Positions 1 to 9,107 of a stretch of DNA of 64,000 bases are shown here, in pieces. The position numbers were made by a program, and so were the translations under genes. Source of the DNA: an uncultured Draconibacterium sp. (lineage in GTDB: Bacteria > Bacteroidota > Bacteroidia > Bacteroidales > Prolixibacteraceae). The notes beneath the pieces were generated by a model, which saw only the letters and a program-made list of their open reading frames with translations, ran no database searches and was not told where the DNA came from. Position 1 is the first letter of the stretch. Every line of letters starts with the position of its first letter. Location: contig NZ_CAJXYQ010000006.1 in the NCBI RefSeq assembly GCF_913063105.1, positions 1 to 64,000 on the forward strand, written 5' to 3'.

Positions 1-213
1 TGCTATTTGGTAACTTTGAAAAAACACAAAGGTTATTTTTGACTTGATTCTTTGCTTCGTTTCTCATCTAAGGAGAATTGGAGCGCAGCGGAAATCAGCC
101 TTAGCTAAATGAAGGCCTGCCCGGCGAGGGTTTAAGCTTATTAATTGATTCGGCTTTCATATTATAGCAAGCTAATTAAATGAGTTGCTCCACCTGAAAT
201 TCTAACTGATCCA
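1..213. other. Intergenic, no gene seen
   Basis: No supported coding region lies before the fucosidase end. An imperfect inverted repeat, CTAAGG near 68 and CCTTAG near 99, is visible in a stretch more GC-rich than the flanks. It may be a 3' end structure or an intergenic repeat. Nothing more can be said. Confidence 0.4.
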
Positions 214-1701
214 CTATTTAATTCGAAATACAAAAGCATGCTCACAAGGCTTTGTTTCGGGTAATTCAATCTCCAGGGCATTTTTATTCTGTTTCCATTT
301 TAAATCAGCAGCTGAACCTATCAACTCTACTCCTTCAATTTTTCCGTTATAAAAGCTTGCCCCCAATGATTTTATTGCCAAAACTCCCGATTCGGGCCAT
401 CCCATGGCTATGGCATACAACTGCCCTTTGCGTGTGGTAAAGCGGATATCCTCATCGCCAAAACCCTTAAATTTCATGTCGGCCAGGTGTCCTTTTAGGG
501 TTTCTGTCGGGCCTTCGCCATAAATTAACCAGGGGCGACTTTCGTATATTGCCTCACCATTTAGTTTCAACCATTTTCCCATTTCACGCAGGCGTTGTTT
601 TTGCGTTTCAGGAATATAACCATCGGGATGCGGTGCAACATTTAACAAGAGGCAGCCATTTTTACTTACAATATCAACAAGGTCGTCTATTAAGCGGTTG
701 GTTGTATAACATTCCAAGTCGGTTGACCAGGTCCACGAAGTGTTCGATACCGAATTGTCGGTTAACCAGGGCTCCGGGTAAATTTCAGGCATACGCGCAC
801 GCTCCAGGTCAACTGTACCGGTGCCCAACGGAAAATCAGGACGTTTAAAAGTCAATACAAATTCCTGCTGCTTTTTCTCGGCATGATTGTAGGCATAAGC
901 CATCATCTGGCGGCGCACTTCCTCCGAAAGAATCTGTATGCGGTTATCAAACCAGAGCAAGTCGGGCGAATAACCATCAACCACTTCTTTCACTTTTTCA
1001 AGCCAAACGCGCTCAAAATCAGCACCTGGCATCGGACTTACCTGGTAATAATTTTTCGAATCTTTTGTTTGCCAGGCCGTTTCAGGCACTTTTTCGCCAT
1101 AAAACGAGGCATTGGCTGGGTCGGCACAATCGGTGTTGGAGTCCCAAACCGGAAACCAGCCCCACAACCACGAATGATGCAAGCTTACCACGTATTTCAG
1201 ACCACGTTTTCGAATGGCCTTTTCCATCTCAGCCACAATATCGCGTCTTGGTCCTTTGTCTACTGCATTCCACGGATTTACATCCGAATCCCACATGGCA
1301 AAGCCATCGGCATGTTCGCCCACCGGGCCTGCAAAACGAGCCCCTGCCTCTACAAATAAATCGGCCCACTCGTCGGCGTTAAACTCTGGTGCAGTAAAAA
1401 GCGGCACAAGGTCTTTATAGCCAAACTCATCCACAGCCCCATAAGTTGCAACATGAAAAGTATTATTGGGATGCCCCTCAACGTACATATTGTGGCCGTA
1501 CCAATCGGGAGTACCCGGGCATTTGGCTGTGGAATACACCCCCCAATGTGCATAAATCCCGAATTTGGCATCCTGGAACCATTCGGGGCATTCGTATTGT
1601 TTTAACGACTCCCATGTAGGTTCGTATGTTTTTTGCGCCCGGGCAAAATAAAAATTGAAGCAAATAATTGCCATCGTAATTGCTGCTGTCAGTTTTTTCA
1701 T
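214..1701 (-). CDS. Secreted alpha-L-fucosidase, GH29
   Basis: Glycoside hydrolase family 29 enzyme expected to release L-fucose from glycans with retention of configuration. Residues 1-22 form a Sec signal peptide ending ARAQ, so it is probably periplasmic or exported. The GH29 entry motif KFGIYAHWG lies at about 46-54. WFDN near 250-253 supplies the probable nucleophile Asp252, in the place of the usual WFDG. The segment GEHADGF at 129-135 replaces the common KHHDGF, an unusual variant of a substrate-pocket motif. The 495-residue length is normal and no carbohydrate-binding module is obvious. It follows the UroD-like gene on the same strand after 63 bases and probably shares its transcript. 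Family is secure. The exact sugar linkage is unknown. Confidence 0.9.
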   Translation of the reverse strand: MKKLTAAITMAIICFNFYFARAQKTYEPTWESLKQYECPEWFQDAKFGIYAHWGVYSTAKCPGTPDWYGHNMYVEGHPNNTFHVATYGAVDEFGYKDLVPLFTAPEFNADEWADLFVEAGARFAGPVGEHADGFAMWDSDVNPWNAVDKGPRRDIVAEMEKAIRKRGLKYVVSLHHSWLWGWFPVWDSNTDCADPANASFYGEKVPETAWQTKDSKNYYQVSPMPGADFERVWLEKVKEVVDGYSPDLLWFDNRIQILSEEVRRQMMAYAYNHAEKKQQEFVLTFKRPDFPLGTGTVDLERARMPEIYPEPWLTDNSVSNTSWTWSTDLECYTTNRLIDDLVDIVSKNGCLLLNVAPHPDGYIPETQKQRLREMGKWLKLNGEAIYESRPWLIYGEGPTETLKGHLADMKFKGFGDEDIRFTTRKGQLYAIAMGWPESGVLAIKSLGASFYNGKIEGVELIGSAADLKWKQNKNALEIELPETKPCEHAFVFRIK

Positions 1702-1764
1702 TGCAAGCTTTTTAAGTTTTAATTTATTGATTTGAATTTTCGCAGTAAAACAAAACCGGAAGCG

Positions 1765-2937
1765 CTACAATTTTAAGGGATAGTTACCGTGCTCTCTTAC
1801 CAGTTTTATTATAAAATCGTATGTTGAGCCTGAAACCTGGCTCGTTACCGAATGGTCGGACTGAAAAATAAAACTACCTCCTCTGGCAGCCTGCAGTTTT
1901 TTAAGCACATCGGCTTTAATCTGGTTTTTATCACCAGTTTCCCAATCCATAACGTTGTTGTTGCCACAAAAACCAATTGCATGACCATATTTTTCGCGCA
2001 GGCAATTTACATCCATATTCGCTTTTGCTTCAAGGGGGTTATAAAAATCTACCCCCAGCTCAATGTAATCCCCAAAAATTGCATTTACGTTTCCACAACC
2101 GTGGTAAATCACCATCAGGCCTTTTTCGTGGCAATAGTCTACCATCTTTTTCACCCAGGGTTTAAAATGTTCACGCCAGTATTCGGGGTCGAAAAACAGG
2201 CCGTTTTTATAAGCCACATCTCCCCAAATTACCATACCATCGAGCAGGCCGTCTGCTGCTTCAACCTGCGCCTTGCAAATGTCAAAATAAAACTGCCCGA
2301 TTTTAGCAATGGCATTCGGAAAACTGTCGTAGTGCATCATCGACCACAGCATGGCATTTTCCTGCCCTATTAATCGGGTAAGACACTCGTTAATTTCGCC
2401 AACACCTCCAAAAACAGCAAAATCGGGATAAAACGATTTTACGCGGTCAATCCAAGCCGGTATATTTTGCTCGAAAGTGTCGCCAACTCCATTAATATGG
2501 TCGTCGCCCGCCGCAAAATACCTGCGTTTATCATAGGGGTTATCAAACGTAAAGTCAAGTAATTTTTCAATGGTGTCCACCTTCCATTTTATCATTTCAG
2601 GCATCGGAAAATCGTGGCGTTTTCGCATTTCCACTTCGTAGCCCGTTTCCACTTGCACTTCCTCTTCGTTGTTAAACAACACTTTAAAGTTCTTTATGTG
2701 CGGATCCATATTCGGATTAACAACAATCCAATCCAAATCGTAATGATAATACGGATTGGCATCTTTTGGCAAGCCCAGTTCGATTCTCCAGCGATTGATA
2801 AAACTGTTCCAGAAAAACTCACCGATGGGAATACGGTCGGGTTCCTGGTGACCTGCTGCCATCTGCAGGCGCTTCACTTTTTTTTGTGCATTTTCGCTTC
2901 GGTCAAGCGAAGTTGATTTTCCGGTATAATTAAACAT
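1765..2937 (-). CDS. Uroporphyrinogen decarboxylase-family protein, probable methyltransferase type
   Basis: A 390-residue protein of the URO-D superfamily (TIM barrel). It carries His279-Gly-Cys281-Gly and a later Cys324 in GFCGNNN. This resembles the His-x-Cys...Cys zinc site of the MtaA/CmuA-type corrinoid methyltransferases, so a methyl-transfer role is more likely than heme decarboxylation (inference). Such genes are common near glycoside hydrolases in Bacteroidota, where their role is unclear. It leads the probable operon with the downstream fucosidase gene and is divergent from an AraC regulator. A -7-like TAATTTTG on the minus strand (2969-2962) lies just upstream of the start. The substrate is unknown. 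Confidence 0.75.
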   Translation of the reverse strand: MFNYTGKSTSLDRSENAQKKVKRLQMAAGHQEPDRIPIGEFFWNSFINRWRIELGLPKDANPYYHYDLDWIVVNPNMDPHIKNFKVLFNNEEEVQVETGYEVEMRKRHDFPMPEMIKWKVDTIEKLLDFTFDNPYDKRRYFAAGDDHINGVGDTFEQNIPAWIDRVKSFYPDFAVFGGVGEINECLTRLIGQENAMLWSMMHYDSFPNAIAKIGQFYFDICKAQVEAADGLLDGMVIWGDVAYKNGLFFDPEYWREHFKPWVKKMVDYCHEKGLMVIYHGCGNVNAIFGDYIELGVDFYNPLEAKANMDVNCLREKYGHAIGFCGNNNVMDWETGDKNQIKADVLKKLQAARGGSFIFQSDHSVTSQVSGSTYDFIIKLVREHGNYPLKL

Positions 2938-2941
2938 TGGT

Positions 2942-2969
2942 TTTTGGTTCTAATTCAAAACCAAAATTA
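2942..2969 (-). promoter_or_regulatory. Putative promoter with overlapping inverted repeat
   Basis: The perfect inverted repeat TTTTGGTT (2942-2949) / AACCAAAA (2959-2966) overlaps a minus-strand TAnnTTTG element (2962-2969), 5 bases upstream of the UroD-like start. This geometry fits an operator, perhaps for the divergent AraC regulator. That assignment is inference only. Confidence 0.4.
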
Positions 2970-3097
2970 CTACCGGAAGCCACATTATTGTTTCACAAAA
3001 CAAATATATAGTTGCACTTTTCAATCATTGTTAATTTTTAAGTCAATTATTTGCCGGGTTTTATACTATTTTTACTTTGTTATTTTAAAACACAGGC

Positions 3098-3955
3098 ATG
3101 GATAGCTCAGAACTTTTAAAGAGCATAACTTTTAACCTCTCGTCAGTTGCCTACTGTAAGGTTGGCGCCGAATGGAATTATAAAAACATCATCAGTTCGT
3201 TTAGCCGGTTATATTTAGTTACCGCCGGAGAAGCGCACATTTTTACAGCAGATAAAAAAATCCATTTGAAAAAAGGCCACCTGTACCTGGTGCCCAGCTT
3301 CACCCCGTGCAGCTACACCTGCAAAGATGAAATGACACACTTTTATGCCACATTCACCATACAGCTTCCTAATCACCTAAGCATTTACCAGCTGTTTAAC
3401 TTTAGTTTTGAAATTGAAGCTACCGATGAGCACTATGCCTATTTTAAGCAACTGTGGAAGGCAAATCCGAATATGGAACTGCCTGCCAAAGACCCAAACA
3501 TTTACCAACGCCTAAACAGCAGGTGTTGGAACCATGGCCTAAAAGATGTTCAGCGCAGTTTGGCATCATCGGGCTTACTTTACCTCTTGCTATCAAAATT
3601 TATTGGTGCCGCAAAAATAGATTTCGGGACCAGCGATTCAGGCAATATTTTATCTGCAGTTACATTCATTCACCGTCATTTAAACGAAAACCTTGCGATT
3701 GAAGAACTGGCAAATATGGTTCATTTATCACCTGCACATTTTACCCGAAAATTTAAGCAGCTAACGCATTTGACACCTCGCGATTACATTAATACCCAAC
3801 GTATTGAAAAAGCACAGTTGCTTTTAAATACCACATCGCAATCGTGCATTGAAATTGCCGAATTGTGCGGCTATAAAAGCAATGCCTATTTCTGCAAAAT
3901 TTTTAAAAAATACATTGGTCAATCGCCGCGCGAGTATCGAAACAACCAGGTTTAG
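3098..3955 (+). CDS. AraC-family transcriptional regulator
   Basis: A 285-residue cytoplasmic regulator. Residues 1 to about 150 form a cupin-like ligand-sensing domain (the stretch around AEAHIFTADKKIHLKKGHLY fits an AraC_binding fold). Residues about 185-285 hold the double helix-turn-helix DNA-binding domain, with IEELANMVHLSPAHFTRKFK as the first helix pair and the typical ending GYKSNAYFCKIFKKYIGQSP. It is divergent from the UroD-like/fucosidase pair with a 160-base shared upstream region, so it probably controls that pair in response to a sugar. The inducer is unknown. Confidence 0.88.
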   Translation: MDSSELLKSITFNLSSVAYCKVGAEWNYKNIISSFSRLYLVTAGEAHIFTADKKIHLKKGHLYLVPSFTPCSYTCKDEMTHFYATFTIQLPNHLSIYQLFNFSFEIEATDEHYAYFKQLWKANPNMELPAKDPNIYQRLNSRCWNHGLKDVQRSLASSGLLYLLLSKFIGAAKIDFGTSDSGNILSAVTFIHRHLNENLAIEELANMVHLSPAHFTRKFKQLTHLTPRDYINTQRIEKAQLLLNTTSQSCIEIAELCGYKSNAYFCKIFKKYIGQSPREYRNNQV

Positions 3956-4003
3956 ACTTTTCTTTTAGCGTACAAAACTTACTGCCCCTGCTGTGCAATA
4001 AAA

Positions 4004-4032
4004 AAAAGCTCCAACCAATGGCCGGAGCTTTT
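4004..4032. terminator. Bidirectional Rho-independent terminator
   Basis: Perfect 9-base arms AAAAGCTCC (4004-4012) and GGAGCTTTT (4024-4032) lie between the convergent AraC gene (+) and carB (-). There are A/T runs on both sides, so it can serve both strands. Confidence 0.85.
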
Positions 4033-4052
4033 CTATCGTTAAAACTGCAATT

Positions 4053-7000
4053 TTATGCTTTATATTCATCCCAGCTTTTTACCTGAACATCATCCAGGTT
4101 GTACCTGCAAATTCCGTAAAGGAAAGCACTTGCCACACGGGCATTGGTTATAAGCGGAATGTTATAATCAATGGAGCTTCGTCTGATTTGGTAACCATTT
4201 TTCAGCTCTCGCTTGGTATGGTTTTTCGGAATATTAATTACCAAATCAATTTTCTTTTCCTTGATCATTTCAATGGTATTTGGCGACTGATCTTCTTCAT
4301 CAGGCCAGTATATCAGGGTGTTCTCAATGCCATTTTCGCGGAAGAATTTGTGTGTTCCCTCAGTGGCAAAAATGTTGTATCCTTTTTCAACCAACATTCT
4401 TGCACTGTTTAGCAACTCCAGTTTACCACGAGATGGCCCCGAAGAAATAAGAATATTCTTTTTCGGGAAATTGTAACCTACCGATAACATGGCTTTCAGC
4501 ATGGCTTCATAATATGTCTCGCCAATACAGCCAACTTCTCCGGTCGACGACATATCAACTCCTAAAACAGGATCAGCTTTCAGTAAACGTGCAAACGAAA
4601 ACTGCGGTGCTTTCACCCCCACATAATCCAATTCAAAAAGCGATTTATCCGGCTTCGGCACATCAATTCCCAGCATCACCTTGGTGGCAATTTCAATCAG
4701 GTTAAGCTTCATAACCTTCGATACAAACGGGAAGCTTCGCGATGCACGCAGGTTGCACTCAATAACTTTAATATCGTTATCCTTTGCCAGAAACTGCATA
4801 TTAAATGGCCCGGTAATTTCAAGGCCTTTGGCAATTTGTCGGGCAATTTTTTTCACCCTGCGAATGGTCTCAACATACAGTTTTTGCGGTGGAAAAACAA
4901 TGGTTGCATCGCCCGAGTGCACACCGGCAAACTCTACGTGCTCCGAAATGGCATAAGCCACCATTTCTCCTTTATTGGCCACTGCATCAATTTCAATTTC
5001 TTTGGCTTGCTCAATAAATTCGGTTACAACCACCGGGTGCTCTTTCGATACGTTGGCAGCCATTTCAAGGAAATGTTCCAACTGATCGGGATTGGAAACC
5101 ACATTCATTGCAGCACCAGAAAGTACGTACGAAGGACGAATCAACACCGGATACCCTACTTCATCAACAAACTTGTGAATCTCGTCGATGGTTGACAGAC
5201 GTGCCCAGCGTGGCTGGTCTACTCCCAAATCATCAAGCAATGAAGAGAATTTCTCACGGTCCTCTGCATTATCAATCTTTTTGGCCGATGTTCCAAGAAT
5301 CGGAACATTTTGCCCGTCTAATTTCATTGCCAGGTTATTCGGAATCTGACCACCCATTGAAACAACCACACCATGCGGGTTTTCAAGGTCGTAAACATCC
5401 ATTACACGCTCAAAAGTCAACTCGTCAAAATAAAGTCTGTCGCAGGTATCATAATCAGTACTTACCGTTTCAGGGTTGTAGTTAATCATTACCGAACGAT
5501 AACCCTGCTCTTTAATGGTGTTTATGGTATTTACACTACACCAGTCGAACTCTACCGAGCTTCCAATCCGGTATGCACCCGAACCAAGTACCATTACCGA
5601 TTTATGATCGCCTAAATAAGTAACATCGTTTTCGGTACCGTTATGTGTTAGGTACAGGTAATTGGTTTGTGCGGGGTATTCTCCGGCCAGGGTATCAATT
5701 TGTTTTACCACCGGAACAATGCCGTTAGCTTTTCGGTAAGCCCTAACTTTTAACAAGTCTTCGTTAATGCTTGTCCCCTTACTGTTTAGAACCAGGCGTG
5801 CAATCTGAAAATCGGAAAAACCGGCTTGTTTTGATGCTTTTAATAAAGGAATTGGTAATTTTTCCAACTCGTTTATCTCCTGCAACTCCAGCTTTATTTT
5901 ATGAATATTGCCTAGTTTCTGCAAAAACCATTTGTCGATTTTTGTTTTTTCATGAATCGCATCAATAGAGTACTCTTTATTGAATGCTTCGGCAATGGCA
6001 AAAATTCGTCTGTCGGTAGGATTTGTCAGCTCCTCTTCAATACCCTCAATGGTAATTTCTTCTTTATTGGCAACAAAACCGTGCATTCCAAGTCCAACCA
6101 TTCGAATACCTTTTTGAATGGCCTCTTCAAATGTTCGTCCGATGGCCATAATCTCGCCCACCGATTTCATAGAGCTTCCGATGTTTTTTGAAACGCCAAC
6201 AAATTTGCTCAAATCCCAACGTGGTATTTTAACCACACAATAGTCGAGTGCAGGCTCAAAACAAGCGGTGGTTACCTTGGTTACCGAGTTTTTCAGTTCG
6301 TGTAAACCATAACCCAAACCAAGTTTGGCTGCCACAAAAGCAAGCGGATAACCGGTAGCTTTCGATGCCAGTGCCGACGAACGTGACAAACGGGCATTTA
6401 CCTCAATTACCCGATAATCTTCCGAATGCGGATCGAGTGCAAATTGTACGTTACATTCGCCAATTACACCAACACGGCGGATAATTTTTATTGAAATAGC
6501 ACGAAGCTTGTGGTACTCCGAATTTGATAAGGTTTGCGAGGGCGCTACAACAATACTTTCACCCGTGTGAATTCCCAGCGGATCGAAGTTTTCCATGTTA
6601 CACACGGTAATACAATTGTCGTGTTTATCTCGAACCACCTCGTATTCCACTTCTTTCCATCCTTTAATTGATTCTTCAATTAAAATTTGTGGCGAATAAG
6701 AAAATGCACTTCCGGCCAGTTTTTCCAGTTCTTCCTCGTTTTCGCAAAAACCAGAGCCCAGGCCACCAAGCGTATAAGCTGCTCGAATAATAATAGGAAA
6801 ACCAACCTCTTTAGCAGCTGCTTTTGCCTCTGCCATGTTTGATGCGGCTATACTTTTACAGGTTTTCACATCAATTTCGTCGAGCATTTTGGCAAAAATG
6901 TCGCGGTCTTCGGTATCAATAATGGATTGAACAGGTGTACCCACCACTTCAACATTGTATTTTTCAAGTACTCCCGATTCGTATAGTGCAACCCCGCAGT

Positions 7001-7286
7001 TTAATGCAGTTTGTCCACCAAATGCCAGCAAAATACCCTGTGGTTTTTCTTTTTTAATCACCTCTTCAACAAAATGAGGCGTAACAGGCAAAAAGTAAAT
7101 TTTGTCTGCAATATCTTCTGAAGTCTGAATGGTTGCAATATTCGGATTAATAAGAACCGTTTCAACTCCTTCTTCCTTCAGGGCTTTCAGGGCCTGAGAC
7201 CCGGAATAATCAAACTCACCGGCCTCGCCAATTTTTAGTGCTCCCGAACCAAGAACAATAGCTTTTTTAATGTGTGTATCTATCAT
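4053..7286 (-). CDS. carB: Carbamoyl-phosphate synthase large subunit
   Basis: Makes carbamoyl phosphate from bicarbonate, ammonia (channelled from CarA) and two ATP, for arginine and pyrimidine synthesis. The 1077-residue length is standard. The protein has the two homologous ATP-grasp halves: the first begins VLGSGALKIGEAGEFDYSG near 12 and the second begins VLGSGAYRIGSSVEFDW near 570. A C-terminal MGS-like allosteric domain begins about residue 940 (ILISSGPSRGKLELL). It lies 27 bases downstream of carA in one transcription unit and ends at a bidirectional terminator. Nothing is truncated. Assignment is secure. Confidence 0.97.
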   Translation of the reverse strand: MIDTHIKKAIVLGSGALKIGEAGEFDYSGSQALKALKEEGVETVLINPNIATIQTSEDIADKIYFLPVTPHFVEEVIKKEKPQGILLAFGGQTALNCGVALYESGVLEKYNVEVVGTPVQSIIDTEDRDIFAKMLDEIDVKTCKSIAASNMAEAKAAAKEVGFPIIIRAAYTLGGLGSGFCENEEELEKLAGSAFSYSPQILIEESIKGWKEVEYEVVRDKHDNCITVCNMENFDPLGIHTGESIVVAPSQTLSNSEYHKLRAISIKIIRRVGVIGECNVQFALDPHSEDYRVIEVNARLSRSSALASKATGYPLAFVAAKLGLGYGLHELKNSVTKVTTACFEPALDYCVVKIPRWDLSKFVGVSKNIGSSMKSVGEIMAIGRTFEEAIQKGIRMVGLGMHGFVANKEEITIEGIEEELTNPTDRRIFAIAEAFNKEYSIDAIHEKTKIDKWFLQKLGNIHKIKLELQEINELEKLPIPLLKASKQAGFSDFQIARLVLNSKGTSINEDLLKVRAYRKANGIVPVVKQIDTLAGEYPAQTNYLYLTHNGTENDVTYLGDHKSVMVLGSGAYRIGSSVEFDWCSVNTINTIKEQGYRSVMINYNPETVSTDYDTCDRLYFDELTFERVMDVYDLENPHGVVVSMGGQIPNNLAMKLDGQNVPILGTSAKKIDNAEDREKFSSLLDDLGVDQPRWARLSTIDEIHKFVDEVGYPVLIRPSYVLSGAAMNVVSNPDQLEHFLEMAANVSKEHPVVVTEFIEQAKEIEIDAVANKGEMVAYAISEHVEFAGVHSGDATIVFPPQKLYVETIRRVKKIARQIAKGLEITGPFNMQFLAKDNDIKVIECNLRASRSFPFVSKVMKLNLIEIATKVMLGIDVPKPDKSLFELDYVGVKAPQFSFARLLKADPVLGVDMSSTGEVGCIGETYYEAMLKAMLSVGYNFPKKNILISSGPSRGKLELLNSARMLVEKGYNIFATEGTHKFFRENGIENTLIYWPDEEDQSPNTIEMIKEKKIDLVINIPKNHTKRELKNGYQIRRSSIDYNIPLITNARVASAFLYGICRYNLDDVQVKSWDEYKA

Positions 7287-7313
7287 GATATTTTTAAAAA
7301 TTTCGGTGAATGA

Positions 7314-8393
7314 TTATTTTTTAGAAGCTTCAATATTTTTGATAAACTCATCAAACAAAAATTCGGTATCTACCGGCCCACTTGCTGCTTCAGGGTGAAA
7401 TTGCGTAGAGAAAAACGGAAGGGTTTTATGCCTTATTCCTTCGTTTGTTTCATCGTTAACATTGGTAAACAATGGCTCCCAGTCGGCTGGCAGTGTTTCA
7501 GTTGCCACCGCATAACCATGGTTTTGCGAGGTAATGTAACACTTGTTGGTGCCTTGCAGCAATACCGGCTGATTATGGCTACGGTGTCCGTACTTCAATT
7601 TGAAGGTGTCGGCTCCGGCAGCACGTGCCAGCAACTGGTTCCCCAAACAAATCCCCATTATCGGCTTCTTATCGCCAATTACCTTTTTTATGTAGCTAAC
7701 AGTAACATCGCACATCGCCGGGTCTCCCGGACCATTTGATATAAAGAGTCCATCAAATTCTTCGTTTGAAAAATCATAATCCCATGGCACACGAATTACG
7801 GTAGCTCCCCTGTCAATCAGGCAACGCATAATGTTGTTTTTTACTCCACAGTCGATTAACACTACTTTGTGTTCGCCATTGCCATAAACCTCACGCTCTT
7901 TGCAGCTTGCCACTGCCACAAGGTTTTCTTTATTCGGGTCGTAAAAGTCTATTTCCTCCTCAAATTCAATTTTGCCCAACATCGAGCCTTTCTCACGTAA
8001 AGTTTTTGTTAAGGCTCGCGTGTCAATATCAAAAATACCCGGAACATCATATTCTTTTAACCAGTCGCTCAAACTTTTTTCAGCATTCCAGTGACTGAAT
8101 TCAAACGAATAATCAGAAATTATTAATCCGGAAATATGCAACTTATGCGATTCATAAAACTTATGTATCCCATTTTCTTTTTGATTAAAAGGAACACCAT
8201 AATTCCCAATCATTGGGTAAGTCGACACCAGGATCTGGCCGGTGTAAGATGGATCAGTCAAACTTTCCGGGTACCCAGTCATTGCGGTATAAAAAACTAC
8301 CTCTCCGGCTACCGCTTTCTCGCTTCCAAACGATTTCCCTATAAAAACGGTACCGTCTTCAAGAGTTAATTTTGCCTGTTTTACTTTATACAT
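7314..8393 (-). CDS. carA: Carbamoyl-phosphate synthase small subunit
   Basis: Glutamine amidotransferase subunit that hydrolyses glutamine and passes ammonia to CarB. It has 359 residues: an N-terminal CPSase_sm_chain domain, then a class I amidotransferase domain with the nucleophile Cys249 in GICLGNQLL and the partner residues His333 and Glu335 in QFHPEA. The gene is divergent from argR. The 220-base region between the two starts holds a promoter-like element on each strand and two ARG-box-like operators, which fits control by arginine through ArgR (inference). Confidence 0.97.
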   Translation of the reverse strand: MYKVKQAKLTLEDGTVFIGKSFGSEKAVAGEVVFYTAMTGYPESLTDPSYTGQILVSTYPMIGNYGVPFNQKENGIHKFYESHKLHISGLIISDYSFEFSHWNAEKSLSDWLKEYDVPGIFDIDTRALTKTLREKGSMLGKIEFEEEIDFYDPNKENLVAVASCKEREVYGNGEHKVVLIDCGVKNNIMRCLIDRGATVIRVPWDYDFSNEEFDGLFISNGPGDPAMCDVTVSYIKKVIGDKKPIMGICLGNQLLARAAGADTFKLKYGHRSHNQPVLLQGTNKCYITSQNHGYAVATETLPADWEPLFTNVNDETNEGIRHKTLPFFSTQFHPEAASGPVDTEFLFDEFIKNIEASKK

Positions 8394-8506
8394 TTTCCGA
8401 TTTAATAATTAAAAAAAATGCGCTTGCCCTAAAATAGTTCAAACGCATTTCAGTTATTCTTTATACTTATTTTCAAATACACTCTCGCAATCATAAATGT
8501 TAAGAA

Positions 8507-8524
8507 CATGAATTAAATATCATT
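8507..8524. promoter_or_regulatory. Degenerate ARG-box-like site
   Basis: Core TGAATTAAATATCA (8509-8522) matches 8 of the 10 fixed positions of the classical ARG box (TGAAT-4-ATTCA), with two mismatches in the right arm. It lies just inside the predicted carA transcript. It could be the second operator of an ArgR hexamer pair with the perfect box at 8598, but the 91-base spacing is long for that. Confidence 0.35.
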
Positions 8525-8531
8525 TCCGTCA

Positions 8532-8539
8532 CAAAAATA
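8532..8539 (-). promoter_or_regulatory. Putative carA -7 element
   Basis: The minus-strand octamer TATTTTTG matches the Bacteroidota TAnnTTTG consensus and points toward carA, giving a leader of about 130 bases. No good -33 TTG is visible, so support is partial. Confidence 0.4.
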
Positions 8540-8582
8540 GAAAATATTCTGAATTTCATACCTGCTTTTCTTAAAAAATGCA

Positions 8583-8590
8583 TATTTTTG
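8583..8590 (+). promoter_or_regulatory. Putative argR -7 element
   Basis: The plus-strand octamer TATTTTTG matches TAnnTTTG. Transcription would start about 8596-8598, at the left edge of the ARG box and about 17 bases before the preferred argR start. The -33 element is weak. Confidence 0.5.
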
Positions 8591-8597
8591 CATCATA

Positions 8598-8615
8598 AAT
8601 GAATATTTATTCAAT
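8598..8615. promoter_or_regulatory. ARG box (ArgR operator), perfect consensus match
   Basis: AATGAATATTTATTCAAT fits every position of the E. coli-type ARG box WNTGAATWWWWATTCANW. It overlaps the expected transcription start and the first codons of the longest argR reading frame. Binding here should block argR transcription, and perhaps the following arg genes (inference from position and family knowledge). Confidence 0.75.
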
Positions 8616-9099
8616 GAAGAATAAAATACAACGACAACTTGAAATCCGAAAAATAATTCAAAAAGGCAATGTACACAGCCAGGATGAATTATTGGTTGAA
8701 TTAAAGCGCCGGGGCTTCGACTTAACGCAGGCCACCCTGTCGCGCGATTTAAAAGTGCTACAGGTTGCAAAAGTACCACATCCGGTTAAAGGCTATGTTT
8801 ATACCATACCCGAAAACGGACTAACAGAAAAGCATAGTGCAGAACACATTAACCGCATTAATTACCTGGCCGACGGATTTCAGGATTTACAGTTTTCGGG
8901 CAATCTGGCCGTATTAAAAACGGTACCCGGATATGCCAGCAGCATTGCTGCGGTGATAGACACCGCCAGCCCCTGGGAGATTTTGGGAACAGTTGCCGGA
9001 GACGACACGATTTTAATTATTCAAAGGGAAGGAATATCGAAAAATGATTTGACCGAGGCATTATTTAAAATTATGCCAAAGCTAAAAGACAAATTGTAG
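8614..9099 (+). CDS. argR: Arginine repressor
   Basis: Arginine-responsive hexameric DNA-binding regulator. The N-terminal winged helix holds the recognition helix LTQATLSRDLKVL. The C-terminal arginine-binding and oligomerisation domain holds the hallmark GTVAGDDTILII. I place the start at the second in-frame ATG (8614), giving 161 residues that begin MKNKIQRQLEIRKII, as is usual for ArgR. The ATG at 8599 would add five residues and would put the ARG box inside the coding region. The GNAT gene follows after 8 bases, so argR probably leads the arginine operon and represses itself. Confidence 0.93.
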   Translation: MKNKIQRQLEIRKIIQKGNVHSQDELLVELKRRGFDLTQATLSRDLKVLQVAKVPHPVKGYVYTIPENGLTEKHSAEHINRINYLADGFQDLQFSGNLAVLKTVPGYASSIAAVIDTASPWEILGTVAGDDTILIIQREGISKNDLTEALFKIMPKLKDKL

Positions 9100-9107
9100 A
9101 TCGAAGG

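Noticed and set aside
883-1359. 158-residue reading frame on the plus strand
   Set aside because: It lies opposite the GH29 gene and its translation has no protein-like features. It is an antisense shadow.
8599-8613. Five-residue longer argR start
   Set aside because: It would place the operator within the coding region and adds residues absent from typical ArgR N-termini.
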